A DNA stretch of 64,000 bases. Origin: Eretmocerus hayati. Taxonomy: Eukaryota; Arthropoda; Insecta; Hymenoptera; Aphelinidae. Positions 21,310-31,463 of the stretch are shown here, piece by piece (position 1 is the stretch's first letter; each line of letters opens with the position of its first letter). The stretch lies in contig CM056743.1 in NCBI GenBank assembly GCA_029851415.1, positions 78,076,186-78,140,185 on the forward strand. Reading direction: 5' to 3'. A program made the translations under genes and the position numbers. The notes under the pieces were generated by a model. The model had not been told where the DNA came from. It saw only the letters and a list, made by a program, of their open reading frames with translations, and did no database searches.

Positions 21310-23430
21310 TCACTTTTGGTATGAAAATTTTTCTTCCCCCTTGATCCTCAGTTCATTCAATCGATAGTTAAGGAGCCCAATGCGAATGTATCCTTCTTTC
21401 ACAAAATGATTTATGCAAAGCCACATATCAAAAGGAGCAAAACCTTCATAGATATCATGATCTAAACAGGGTGGTAATCCCGGATTCATAACTTTAAAAT
21501 GTTCCAATTCATCAAATCTTGAACGATTTTTTATCCCTTTGACATGCGTTTTTTTCGTCTTAGAAACTTCAGAAACACATTTGTCATAATCTTCGAGTGT
21601 GCGAAACGGTTTGACTACTAGAGGATTTTGAAGGAATTCGGTCATAGTCATGTCACAGTCTCGGCATATATACAAGATTTCATTGAAAGATTCACAGAAT
21701 CCCCCGATACTATGACTCCCTAAATTATCCCCAAAAACAACTACTATACTACCTTTGAAATTGACGAATTCTCCGTTTCCACAATCTATTGTGACACCTT
21801 CGGTTTCGAGACGTTTCAGATCTTGTATCAGAATTCGCAAAATTTCATGCCATCCATACTCTTTTTGATAAGTTTCTTTGCACAGAAGAAGCAACTTAAT
21901 ATTTTTCAGTTTTGAACGAAGGTGCGTCGGGAGATTCAAAATCGTGAAATAAAACCCTATCATTTTGTGTTTTTTTTTGTGATATCCAATGGGACTGCAG
22001 ATCTCGAAAGCGTCTTGGAATATGCCAAGAAGTATTACGTTTTTTTGTTGAAAAAAGACGTTATCTTTCACCACATTCCCATCCTTGATATCGAAGAAAC
22101 CACTGCTATTACTGGTTACATTTGAATTTATACAGTACTCTCTGATTTCTTTGTTTTTCAACATTACCTTCAAAGTTTCGAAGATGGGTACGTATGAATA
22201 GTTGAATTCAGTGACCTCGCCGTTTGGATTGCAAATAAAAATTCTTTGTGGTGGAACATAGTCGAAATTCGTATCAAAATACTTATTGCGCATGAAAGTG
22301 CTTCGGAAACACCCACTCTTGGGATCGAACATTTCAGACATGGGAGCAAAAGATTCTTTGAAACCATCAAGTATACATTGCTTATCGCGGTCTCCAAGTT
22401 CAGAATTTGAGATAGACTCGTAAAAGTGATCTTTGCAATTCTCAAATATTTGATAGTTATTATCTATCATCGTTTGTATCACTGGTTCTGTAGCATGACT
22501 CTCTGAAGTCAGTGATATCAGGATACGAGCGTATTGCTTGATAGTATCGCTTTTCACATTCTGATTCGGCGCCAGGACTCGTCTGTGATTCGTGATTGTG
22601 GGATTGGTACAAAATTTTTTTGAATTGCGTGTGGTCATCTCCGAACATCTCTTTCTCTCGCCTTTCGAAGCGTGTTGGGTAGTTTTTGAATTACCCGGAA
22701 TTGTTGTACTTGTACTTTGGCATGACGTGGAAGCTCTAACTTCACTCTCAATCTCTACTAAAGGGAAGCTATCTACAGGAGAACTATAATCAAAATAAGG
22801 AAGATCGTGAATGATCTCTGAACAACTGCCTTTGCCAGTATCGACAAAACATTGTGTAAAATTCGATACATTGCTGTCCTCTGTTTCATTTGTGATTCGA
22901 TATGGTGAGCTAGTGCTTCTATCGCTTTCGGTCTCTGGCAAATTACTCGAGAGAGGAACATTTTGATTGACGGATTCGCTAAGAGATGCCTGTGCTGAGA
23001 GATTCAGTTCTTCCAAAATCTCATCAGTGGGTGAAAATGAGTGTGATTTATACAATTCATTATGAAATTTCGTGACATGAACATTGTATGAAGCTTTGGA
23101 GCTGCATTTTTTGTTTGCAGATATACAAAAAGGGCAAACTATTCCATCAATAGTTTGCTGAACGTGTTGACTGTAGTGATTTTTCAGAATGTCGATATTT
23201 ATACACACAAATTTGCAGTCCTTGTAACGACACTTGTACCAACCCTCATCAGCATTCTTATGCTCGCGTAATAGATGCTGTTTGAATCCTAGGTAACTTA
23301 CGCTAATTACATTGCATTCTGAGTACCGACACGCAATTTGCACTTTATCATCGTTGCGGTGCTCTATTTGATGTTTATTATATGAGTTTATGTGTTCGAA
23401 TTCACGAGAACATGTCTGGCACAAAAACAT
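21310..23430 (-). CDS. Zinc-finger/tnp2-type (CACTA/EnSpm-like) transposase, N-terminal part
   Basis: The preferred start is the ATG at 23430, because the first C2H2 finger begins four residues later; an upstream in-frame start at 23484 would add a hydrophobic leader not expected in this family. Four C2H2-type fingers occupy about residues 4-140 (spacings C-x2-C-x12-H-x3-H, then C-x4-C-x12-H twice, then a longer one). A low-complexity Ser/Thr region follows. The catalytic core carries GIFQDAFEICSPIG with an acidic residue, then a VVVFGDNLGSHSIGGF block, then a Y-x-C-R-x-C zinc pair, then PPCLDHDIYEGF, the usual third acidic site. These are hallmarks of the animal zinc-finger tnp2 lineage, which cuts and pastes CACTA-like elements in the nucleus. 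The frame ends with FSYQK followed by TGA. Confidence 0.8.
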   Translation of the reverse strand: MFLCQTCSREFEHINSYNKHQIEHRNDDKVQIACRYSECNVISVSYLGFKQHLLREHKNADEGWYKCRYKDCKFVCINIDILKNHYSQHVQQTIDGIVCPFCISANKKCSSKASYNVHVTKFHNELYKSHSFSPTDEILEELNLSAQASLSESVNQNVPLSSNLPETESDRSTSSPYRITNETEDSNVSNFTQCFVDTGKGSCSEIIHDLPYFDYSSPVDSFPLVEIESEVRASTSCQSTSTTIPGNSKTTQHASKGERKRCSEMTTRNSKKFCTNPTITNHRRVLAPNQNVKSDTIKQYARILISLTSESHATEPVIQTMIDNNYQIFENCKDHFYESISNSELGDRDKQCILDGFKESFAPMSEMFDPKSGCFRSTFMRNKYFDTNFDYVPPQRIFICNPNGEVTEFNYSYVPIFETLKVMLKNKEIREYCINSNVTSNSSGFFDIKDGNVVKDNVFFQQKNVILLGIFQDAFEICSPIGYHKKKHKMIGFYFTILNLPTHLRSKLKNIKLLLLCKETYQKEYGWHEILRILIQDLKRLETEGVTIDCGNGEFVNFKGSIVVVFGDNLGSHSIGGFCESFNEILYICRDCDMTMTEFLQNPLVVKPFRTLEDYDKCVSEVSKTKKTHVKGIKNRSRFDELEHFKVMNPGLPPCLDHDIYEGFAPFDMWLCINHFVKEGYIRIGLLNYRLNELRIKGEEKFSYQK

Positions 23431-23489
23431 GTTGCTCAGGAATGTTGCAAGAACGAGGTTGAGGATGAGAAATGGTGGCAGCATCGTGG

Positions 23490-26400
23490 AAGTTTTGTTG
23501 GCTTGCGATGTCGTTTGATGGCTTCAAGGTAGAGGAAGCAGCAAGTCACTCTCTCTTGCATTGCTGAAAATGTAATATTCCTCAATCATAGGAATCGCTC
23601 CAAATGTGTCCGTCGTGAGAATTTAGAGTTACAATTCGAGTCAGATTTCAGCAACATACCTTCGTTATTTTCCCCCACCCATCATCACCATTACAATAAT
23701 CATATATATCATTAGTATTCCCAGGATTAGTTCTATTATTGGAATGACTATTGACACGCGATTTCAGTGGCTGTCCTCAAAACGATTCTCAATTTATAGA
23801 TTTTATACGGAAAAAATTGGCCACAATGGCTATTGGGGTAGACGAAGAAAAAACTTGATATTTTTATTGACTCTGTGATTAGATTCGAGGTCTCGAACCA
23901 TGTATTGAGTCCAACGACAACCAATAATTTATCCACTGTGAGCTCAGAGTGATGATGAATAATTGACTCTTATAAGATTCAGCTCTCTCACAAATTTGCT
24001 ATTTTCGCACTTTCATGGGAATTTTCCCGATCAAAATGATGTAATCAACGACAGATCATTACAATTCCATGAATAATTCCATTTAAAAAGAGCAGACACG
24101 CGTGAATCTGTAAAATTTTTTGTGAAGTCGATGAGCCTGTATTGCAAATCTCTATGCAAATCCAGCCCAAGGTACCATCTTCTTGCAAAATCATCAAACT
24201 CAATGTGATCGCCATTTATAAATAGACTTAGTAGAAGTGAATTATAATTTGATTCAGTGCACTGTACAGCTTGATTTTCTTTCAAACATACCTCAACAGA
24301 TTTGCCCGACGTAGCATTACGGGATAATCAATAAATAGCTTCTACAGAAAAAAATGCGGCGTCGATAATCATACCTCTCATTGTGCTGGAAGGACAAGCT
24401 AATTCGTGTTTTTGCAATTGTCGTATGTAATAGATTAGTTACCTTTGAAGTTCTCTTGTATCTCCAGATTGCTAGTGCTTGGTTGTTAGAAGATGTGGAG
24501 CAGTTTTCAGAACAGGAACAATCTTATACTGGTTTTGCTGTGAGAATAAAAAGGGCTATATTAGAAATATCATCCGAAAAGTCACTCTCAGAGTAAGCTT
24601 CATAAATAACTTTTGAACTTGAAAAATTAAATTTCTATTGATTCTGGAGACAGAATAAACCAAAACTTGATTGGAATTAATTTGTATGATTGGTATGAAA
24701 TGGTGTATAAAATTATATACAAAAGCATGTCTCTGATGTGTGTGAGTTGAACAAGTGTGTTCAGGTTATTGACAGGACAGTGGATTATGACAAGAATGAT
24801 ACTGATCAGTATTTCAAGAATATAAAAGCTCACTAGCACAGCTTTAGACCATGACATGAGCCTCTATTCGAAGATCTTGGATTTGTACAATCCTAAATGT
24901 GGTACAACAGGGACATAAAGGAGAAAAAACTGACATTTGAGTACACAATTTGATCTGTTGATGGAGATGAAAACCAAACATGATGCTATCTGCACTAAAA
25001 TATTGCTGTGATGAAAAAGTTGTAGTAAACCGTCAGTTGAACTTAGCATTTGTCAATAGTTTTTGTATGGGACCTGATCCCTTTGGGTGGGACGATAATA
25101 CATCCAAGTCCTCAACAATCAGCCATACATGTTCTCTTTCTGACTCTATCTTATTATTATGAAAACGGCAGCATCCTACAAGAACTATCAATCAGAGATG
25201 AAGGAGTCGTTGAATGGTCTCCTCCGCTTATCTTGGGGAAAGACTCCTTCCTCACACTATGCTCATTCAACCTCATGAATTTTTCGTGCGTACTCAGTTG
25301 CCATGGAATGCTTCAGATCTTTTCACACATAGTTTTAAGTATTTGGAACAGATTTCACTATGTCTCTCAATGAGATTGATCAGCTTTGATGTTCATACGC
25401 AGTTTTGATTGCGCAAAGTAAATCTGCTTCAGTGTCTTTTCAAGTTCTAACAGTAAGCAATAAGAAGATCAAATTAAATAACAATTTCTCAGATTTCATT
25501 TGTTTTTCAACTTTTCATGTGAGGTAGGTATGGAAATTATAGTTTCTAAAATGAAAAAATTTTTAGAACCAACAGTCAAATCTTTATCGCAATTATCTGA
25601 CATGATCTGTCTTGGGGAAGTATGTTGACATTAAGCGCACTACCTTGTTCAAACTGGCACACAATGTTACATCCTTCAAACATCAGATATTCTGCTGCAA
25701 CTAGAACAATGGTAATTTTCTAATTTCTTTAGCGTCTTGGTATAGACAGATAGAAATCTAAAATCAAAATTTTAGCATCAAGTGTAATTACAAGTATTTT
25801 TTTCAAGACCTTATCCTCCAAGAAGATAGAAGAAACAGAATATGTGTAACAACATTCATCTTCATTAAGAAAAGGAAGGGCACATGGTAGCTTTGGGATC
25901 TAAATGTAAACCTCGAAAAGCTATTATTCTGGTATAAAGTTATACCTATGGCTGAGTTTGATCTAAGATGAACATCCAAAATTTTTTACAGAGAAATAAT
26001 AGCATTGTAAGTTTTTGTTTGAGATCTCAAAGCTACTATGAACTCCTCCTCTTTCTGACACAGAAAGCTTTTGAATCATATTTCATGTTCTCCTCAGCAT
26101 ATTGAAATAGAAAGGCTTAAATCCACGACTTGCAGGTACATCACTTGATATTGCTGAAATATTGGTGTGAGATCTCAGCGCTCAATCAAGATTCCATTTA
26201 CAAATCTGATCATTTCTCTGTGTACCGGTACCAACTGAGATAGCGATAATACTCCAAACATCTTCAAAAATAACCATTGTTCTAATCGCAGTCGAATATA
26301 TCAAGCATCAGTTATCTAATATGTATAAAATTTCAAGCATCGAGGGTGCACCACCCTGTGTCAATTTCAGCAGGGCAGACGACGCCTAAAATCAATATAT

Positions 26401-26550
26401 TCTCCCGAAGAGGAATAGATTCACCAGTGAATTCTGACAGAGATAACAAGGAAGTTAGAATCTCGCATAAAACACGCGTCTTCTTATGGAAAGCTTGATT
26501 TCGGTGAACTATCCTAACCTCGAAATACTGATCCGGCACATGAGCAGACA
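23490..26550. other. Region without confident gene
   Basis: No recognisable domain. The 5' side of the zinc-finger transposase (about 23.5-24 kb) might hold its promoter and a left transposon end, but no inverted terminal pair was found by eye. One possible exon is listed separately at 24468-24596. Confidence 0.35.
24468..24596 (+). CDS. Possible terminal exon, unknown protein
   Basis: A good acceptor (TTGTATCTCCAG) is followed by 42 codons rich in E, S and aromatic residues (IASAWLLEDVEQFSEQEQ at its start) to a stop. The composition is protein-like compared with its surroundings, but no upstream exon could be linked to it and I recognise no family. Confidence 0.25.
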   Translation: MASAWLLEDVEQFSEQEQSYTGFAVRIKRAILEISSEKSLSE

Positions 26551-26561
26551 TTGTAATATAT

Positions 26562-27217
26562 TTACCTCGTTATTAATCGCCTGGTAAACGAACTAGCGAT
26601 GAAGATGCTCTCAGAGGAGGCGTCAAGACCGCAGGGGTGCACCAGGTATACAGCCCAGCCACCTGGGTATGAATATATACAGCTCACGAAGACGGCGACT
26701 TTTTGTAGCAAATATACGGGCTGGCTTTGACGAAATGTGACGGGCGGCAACTCCAGCATCCACTCGTCTGTCGATGGTCCTGCGATGTCGTGCTCCGGAG
26801 GATTGACCTTCAGTCTATAGCCACGGTAGCTGCATCTTGGTGTAAGGTGCACCCCTCGAAGATGACGCCGACGACTCGGAGCAGCGAGCTTCAACGCGGG
26901 TTATGGCGGGATTCGAGCGTTCTCTCTCGCGCCGACTGCCTCGCCGCGCCGTGTGGCGCCGTGCTGCGGCGGATTCACAGATCACTTGGGTTTTGCTCAG
27001 CGAGACGGGGAAAACACAGTTCGGTGCAATGCAAAACCCACGTTTCGCGTTGTGAAATACCAGTACTCGAGACTGGATAAAAAACCGACCCGGTACGATC
27101 ACGGTGTTTTCACAGCTACGCCTGTGGATCCTCCGACAAAATAGAGCTCTGACAGGGTTCAACATTGGGATTACCCAGTACTAGAGTGGAAATTCACACA
27201 GAAATTTTTTATAGTGT
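26562..27217. repeat. GC-rich repeat copy ending in CACAGAAATTTTTTATAGTGT
   Basis: Its right tip is the reverse complement of the tip at 15386. GACTGGATAAAAAACCGAC and ACCGAACTG-type blocks are shared on opposite strands. The segment is markedly GC-richer than its flanks. It also contains two facing GGGGTGCACC copies (about 26634 and 26848), possibly a smaller nested element. Apparent ORFs here overlap on both strands and look like a composition effect. Confidence 0.55.
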
Positions 27218-27219
27218 AC

Positions 27220-28670
27220 TCAAATACGGACACTCGGAATCTGTTGGAGTCAAATCCCAACTCCAGACCTACAGTAAAATTCAACATTTCTCATACTTGA
27301 GTGGAATCACTCAGAGCGAGTGAAATAACAGCAATGTCGGATTGCACTCCACGATTGAGTCAAAGATGATTCTATAAATTGCGCGAAGAACATTTCCATG
27401 GGAGAAGGTAATAGATCCCAGACTAATTTGCGAATTAATCTGATCAAAACGCGAAAAACGTCTGATGCCTTGTATTTTACTGAACATTGTAGCTCTTTGT
27501 CGAGACATATTTTTGGGTTTTTCTGAGAACCACATCCATCGCACATTCACAGTCGTACACATTCTCAATCACATTTACCGTTCAAAAATTCTTATACACC
27601 CAAAAATGAGATGTGTAATTTAAAGAATTCGATTTCTCAGCTTCGTTCGTCCAAAGTGACATCATTTTCACCTCACGTGTAAACCTATCTTCATCGCGCG
27701 TGACGATTTCCGCACATCCTCTGCCAATGTTCGGGTTCCTCAGTAAATTAGGGGAACGTCAACTGTGCGAAATTTTACTATGAACAACTGAAACCCCTCA
27801 TCTTCTCGGCGGAAAGTGCATATTCTCCAAAATATTTAGGAAAAACTCTAATTTTGCCCCTAAATTGTTACAAACAGATGAAAATCGCCGGATTTCATGG
27901 TAGAAACTTCGGAAAACCGACTCAGCGGGTCGAAGTACATGACGAACCATCACGAAACTTCGAGGATTCGAAATAGCTATGGAGTATAGTTGGACTTCCA
28001 TACTTTATTTGATGAAAATGTCAACTTAATAGACATCCTCGTCAAACTTGCAAAAGATCTGATTTTTTCGATAACCGATGTACTGGAATTGTCATCAAGA
28101 AGTCTGGAATTCTTGTGGAAAGCTAAGGAAACCGAAAATACCAAAAAATTTTGGTACCTTTTAATCATAGTACTAATAGGAATCATATTTTGGCATTTTA
28201 TCGAGACCCCCCCCCCCCCCGACGGGTCTCGCCGAAATGCTCCAAAATGACTCATATTCTAAACACACCGTCGCAAAAATGCTCCTGGAACGAATAGATT
28301 AGTCTTTCGCTTTCCGAATATTTGTACAGTGCCCAAAAAGTACGTATTAAAGCAATTCTCACATGACCAAACTTTGTCACAACATCATGTATATCGTGAC
28401 CCTCAATTATATTTGCCAATAGGGGGTTGAGGAAACTCCCATGACTTGGATATTAATCGCAAGTTTTCTGGGGGCACTGCATCGTCTCTGTCCATATTGT
28501 GTATCTCTGTCACAAAGACAATGGCGCATGAATGAATCATTCCTGCTCAGCACTCCTTATATACAAGTCCTCCTTCGTCACCCCTTCATCTTGTATTCTC
28601 ATAACTGCCATGCTGAAGTGAAGTCGTGTACTTTTCATGAAATCTACTAACTATCCTATCTTATGCCTCT
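27220..28670. other. Intergenic or 5' flank of the second transposase gene
   Basis: No gene recognised. A C-homopolymer run (about 28207-28220) is followed by GACGGGTCTCG. A good acceptor (TATGCCTCTCTCCATAG) at 28678 suggests that the transcript of the following gene has a spliced 5'UTR whose first exon lies somewhere here. Confidence 0.4.
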
Positions 28671-28689
28671 CTCCATAGGCAAAGCTGCT

Positions 28690-28794
28690 ATGTCGTACAA
28701 TCAGTGGGCTTATGACCCTTCAAAGAAAATCCCTAAGAATACCTATGCCAGGAATTACAGAGATGAAAACGAAACGTCCGATACTGGAAGTGAT
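28690..28794 (+). CDS. tnp2-type transposase, coding exon 1
   Basis: Starts with the ATG that follows an acceptor by 11 bases and ends in phase 0 at a GTGAGT donor. It encodes 35 residues with an acidic, serine-rich end (ETSDTGSD). Confidence 0.65.
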
Positions 28795-28883
28795 GTGAGT
28801 ATATATTTTGAATTTCTTATTCGTGATTCAAGTTGATCAACGCAATAGAACATGAGCAACAAAAAATTTATTTGTGTCATCAG

Positions 28884-29000
28884 GCAAGCGGTAGTATACC
28901 TAGCACACCGTCAAGTTCTCAAGTTCTAGTTGAGAATAGAGCGAATATCGATTCACCTCCTTATGTGCATCCTCATGACGTCCATCCTAGAAATGGAGAG
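28884..29000 (+). CDS. tnp2-type transposase, coding exon 2
   Basis: Bounded by TCATCAG and GTGAGC, phase 0 on both sides, 39 codons, rich in Ser and Pro with a H-P-H-D-V-H-P segment. Probably a disordered N-terminal linker. Confidence 0.65.
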
Positions 29001-29304
29001 GTGAGCATTATATGCATATATATTTGGCAGCTATCATCCACTTTTATTGAATTTTCGCGTAGTCGCTTTATGTTCCATATTTTGATACTTTTGTAGGGGT
29101 GTCTTAATTCCCCTGTCCCGAAGGCAATCGTGTTAGATGTATATTGTAAGAATACTCTGCGACGAATAGCCGGTGATCACACTTTACTCCGAGATTGACG
29201 TAATAGGTGTTCACCACTTGATTTGAGTCGATATTGATATCATTTTCCGCCAAATGGGTCAATGTCTGTCCAAGAGATTTCATGGGAGATGTTGTATGTT
29301 TCAG

Positions 29305-29373
29305 GGCCCACAGCCTCCCGAAGTAGCCATTGACGACGATGACAATGACTCCCAGGACTCAGGAAGGGAAAAT
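29305..29373 (+). CDS. tnp2-type transposase, coding exon 3
   Basis: Bounded by TGTTTCAG and GTAGGT, phase 0 on both sides, 23 codons, very acidic (D-D-D-D-N-D-S). The following intron hosts a LINE insertion. Confidence 0.65.
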
Positions 29374-29407
29374 GTAGGTTCGACTGTCAACGTTTGACCC
29401 ACTATAG

Positions 29408-29480
29408 GAGTGAGTGAGTGAGTGAGTGAGTGAGTGAGTCAGTGAGTGAGTGAGTCAGTGAGTGAGTGAGTGAGTGAGTG
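29408..29480 (+). repeat. (GAGT)n microsatellite, left flank of LINE
   Basis: About 18 GAGT units with two GTCA variants, joined directly to an (ATTG)n tract that forms the 3' tail of the LINE on the minus strand. Confidence 0.95.
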
Positions 29481-31398
29481 ATTGATTGATTGATTGATTG
29501 ATATCCTTTATTTGCTCAGAGGCAAAAATTAAAAATTCTGTTACATATGGCACATATGTCACTCATAATAAATATATATCACATTCATGAAATTTGTCGT
29601 TTTGGTCAAGGACATTGTATTATCACATCAAGTGACTAGTCATTTTGAAGCACTGCAAGGTGCGTAGAAAGTCAAATTACACTATTTCTTATACAGGTAA
29701 AGATAGCAAAAAAGGAGCAAGAAAATATAAAACATTTTTGTACATATAAAAGGACAGTGGGCTCGGAAAATTATCACAGATGTTTCAGTCAATGGCGGGA
29801 AGGCCACGCATAACTAAGTTATAATTAAAAGCCTAGTCGGAAAGAGCCCAAGCCTATCAGAGGTTAAAGTATTGTTTGTTATCCACATCAATCCTCTGGG
29901 ATGGTTGTGATAAGAGAAACTCTTTCAAAGCTTCTTTGAAAAATGAGATCTTCTGAATTTGCCGAATGCCTGGAGGGAGAAAGTTCCAGAAGTGAGCGCA
30001 TTGAACTTGGAAAGATCTTCTTCCATATTCAAGTCTCACTTTGGGGACTTTGAGTTCCTGCTCTTGTGCATCCCCCCGCACGGGGCGCTCGGATTGGTGC
30101 CTGGTAAACATTGCAGACAGGTAACCAGGTTCCCTCATGTGCATGATCTTATACATGATAATGCCTGCAAAGTACATTCGCCGCGAATCAGTACGCAGCC
30201 AATCCAAGTTTTCCCTGAACGGAGTGATGTGCTCGTCTTTCCTAAGATCAAAAATGTATCTCACAAATTAGTTGTTTAGTCTTTGTAGCCGTTGCCGCTG
30301 TTCGTCTGTGGCGTCAAGATACACGACCGTACAATAGTCTAGATGGGGTTGTACTAACGCCTCGACCAGTCGAACTCGGAGAGTCCCGGTGATGCATGCC
30401 CTGAAAAACCGCAAACCGTACAGGGCCCTGTTGACTTTCTTCGTCACTTGATTTATTTGCGGTTTCCACGATAATTCGCTGTCTAATACAACACCAAGAC
30501 TCACGACTGTGTCGCTGAAAGGAACGAAAACTCCATCCTGTATCTCAACACCTGGCAAATCCATCCTTTTCAGATCCTTGATATTCCTCTCGGAAGAGAA
30601 AAAGATTGCCTTGGTTTTACCAGCGTTGAGACGCAGGCCGGAGCCCATAGCCCAATCAGCAACCAGACGTCCGATTTCTCCCAGTCGAGCGATGCCCTCC
30701 CTGATCTTATTTTTCTCGATTTGGAGATAAATTTGGAGGTCATCAGCGTAAAAGAGATGATCTACCGACTTTCCGTTCAGTAGCCCAGGCAAGTCATTGA
30801 CGTACAAACTAAAGAGTAAGGGCCCGAGAACAGAACCCTGCGGAACACCCAGATTGGTTGCGAGCCAATCAGATTTACCATTCTTGGAGGTGACTAGCTG
30901 GGTGCGACCTTGTAAATATGATTTGATCCACAGGAGTGCCGAACGCGAGAAACCAAGTTGTCGCAGTTTACTCAGAAGTTTTGTTGGTGATATCGTGTCA
31001 AAGGCTTTGCTGAAGTCGAAGAGTAGTAAAAGGGTGACCTTCTTCCTATCTATACCTAGTCTGATGTCATCAGTCAATTTCAGCAAAGCTGTCTGGGTAC
31101 TGTGGTGTTGTCTGAAACCAGCCTGGAAGCCATCTAATAATTTTTCTTTCTTCAAGTACTTCGTGATTTGGTCGTGTGCAATCTTTTCGAGAACCTTGGA
31201 GAGGAAGCACAAGAGCGCAATAGGACGGAAGTCCGAGACTGATGATGGAGCTACAGTCTTTTTTAGCGCAATCAGCTGTGCTTGCTTCCAAGTCTCAGGA
31301 AAGATGCTGTGAGTGAAAGAGGAGTTAAAAATATGTACAATAAGATCACCAATCGCCGGGAGAGCTTTCGCGATCACGCTTTGAGGGATTCCATCCAT
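29481..31398 (-). mobile_element. 5'-truncated CR1/L2-like LINE inside an intron
   Basis: In minus sense the element runs from a truncated start at 31398, through a reverse-transcriptase frame, a 3'UTR of about 330 bp, a polyadenylation-like AATAAA, GGATATC, to a tail of five ATCA repeats. It is flanked on both sides by the same (GAGT)n array, so it was inserted into the microsatellite in intron 3 of the tnp2 gene. It lacks the endonuclease region. Two shorter copies of the same family lie at 46.9-48.1 kb. Confidence 0.85.
29857..31398 (-). CDS. Non-LTR reverse transcriptase (partial, one in-frame stop)
   Basis: The frame encodes RT fingers and palm: a S-D-F-R-P-I-A-L-L segment, motif A LLFDFSKAFDTI, motif B GVPQGSVLGPLLFSLYVND, and motif C FYADDLQIY, all with the catalytic aspartates present. 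Thumb and C-terminal regions follow with DYCTVVYLDA, then HITPFRE and a long conserved C-terminus ending IDVDNKQYFNL. A single TAA at 30268-30270 interrupts the frame, which continues in the same phase. The N-terminal endonuclease is absent because the copy is truncated at the microsatellite. The protein would have copied LINE RNA by target-primed reverse transcription; this copy cannot do so. Confidence 0.85.
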
Positions 31399-31431
31399 GA
31401 GTGAGTGAGTGAGTGAGTGAGTGAGTGAGTA
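31399..31431 (+). repeat. (GAGT)n microsatellite, right flank of LINE
   Basis: Eight GAGT units directly abutting the truncated LINE 5' end, matching the array on the other side. Confidence 0.95.
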
Positions 31432-31463
31432 GACCGTGAATAATTAAGTGAATTGTTTGACAG

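Noticed and set aside
26562..27165. Overlapping open frames of about 110-117 codons on both strands
   Set aside because: They lie in a GC-rich repeat copy, lack start context and show no known domain.
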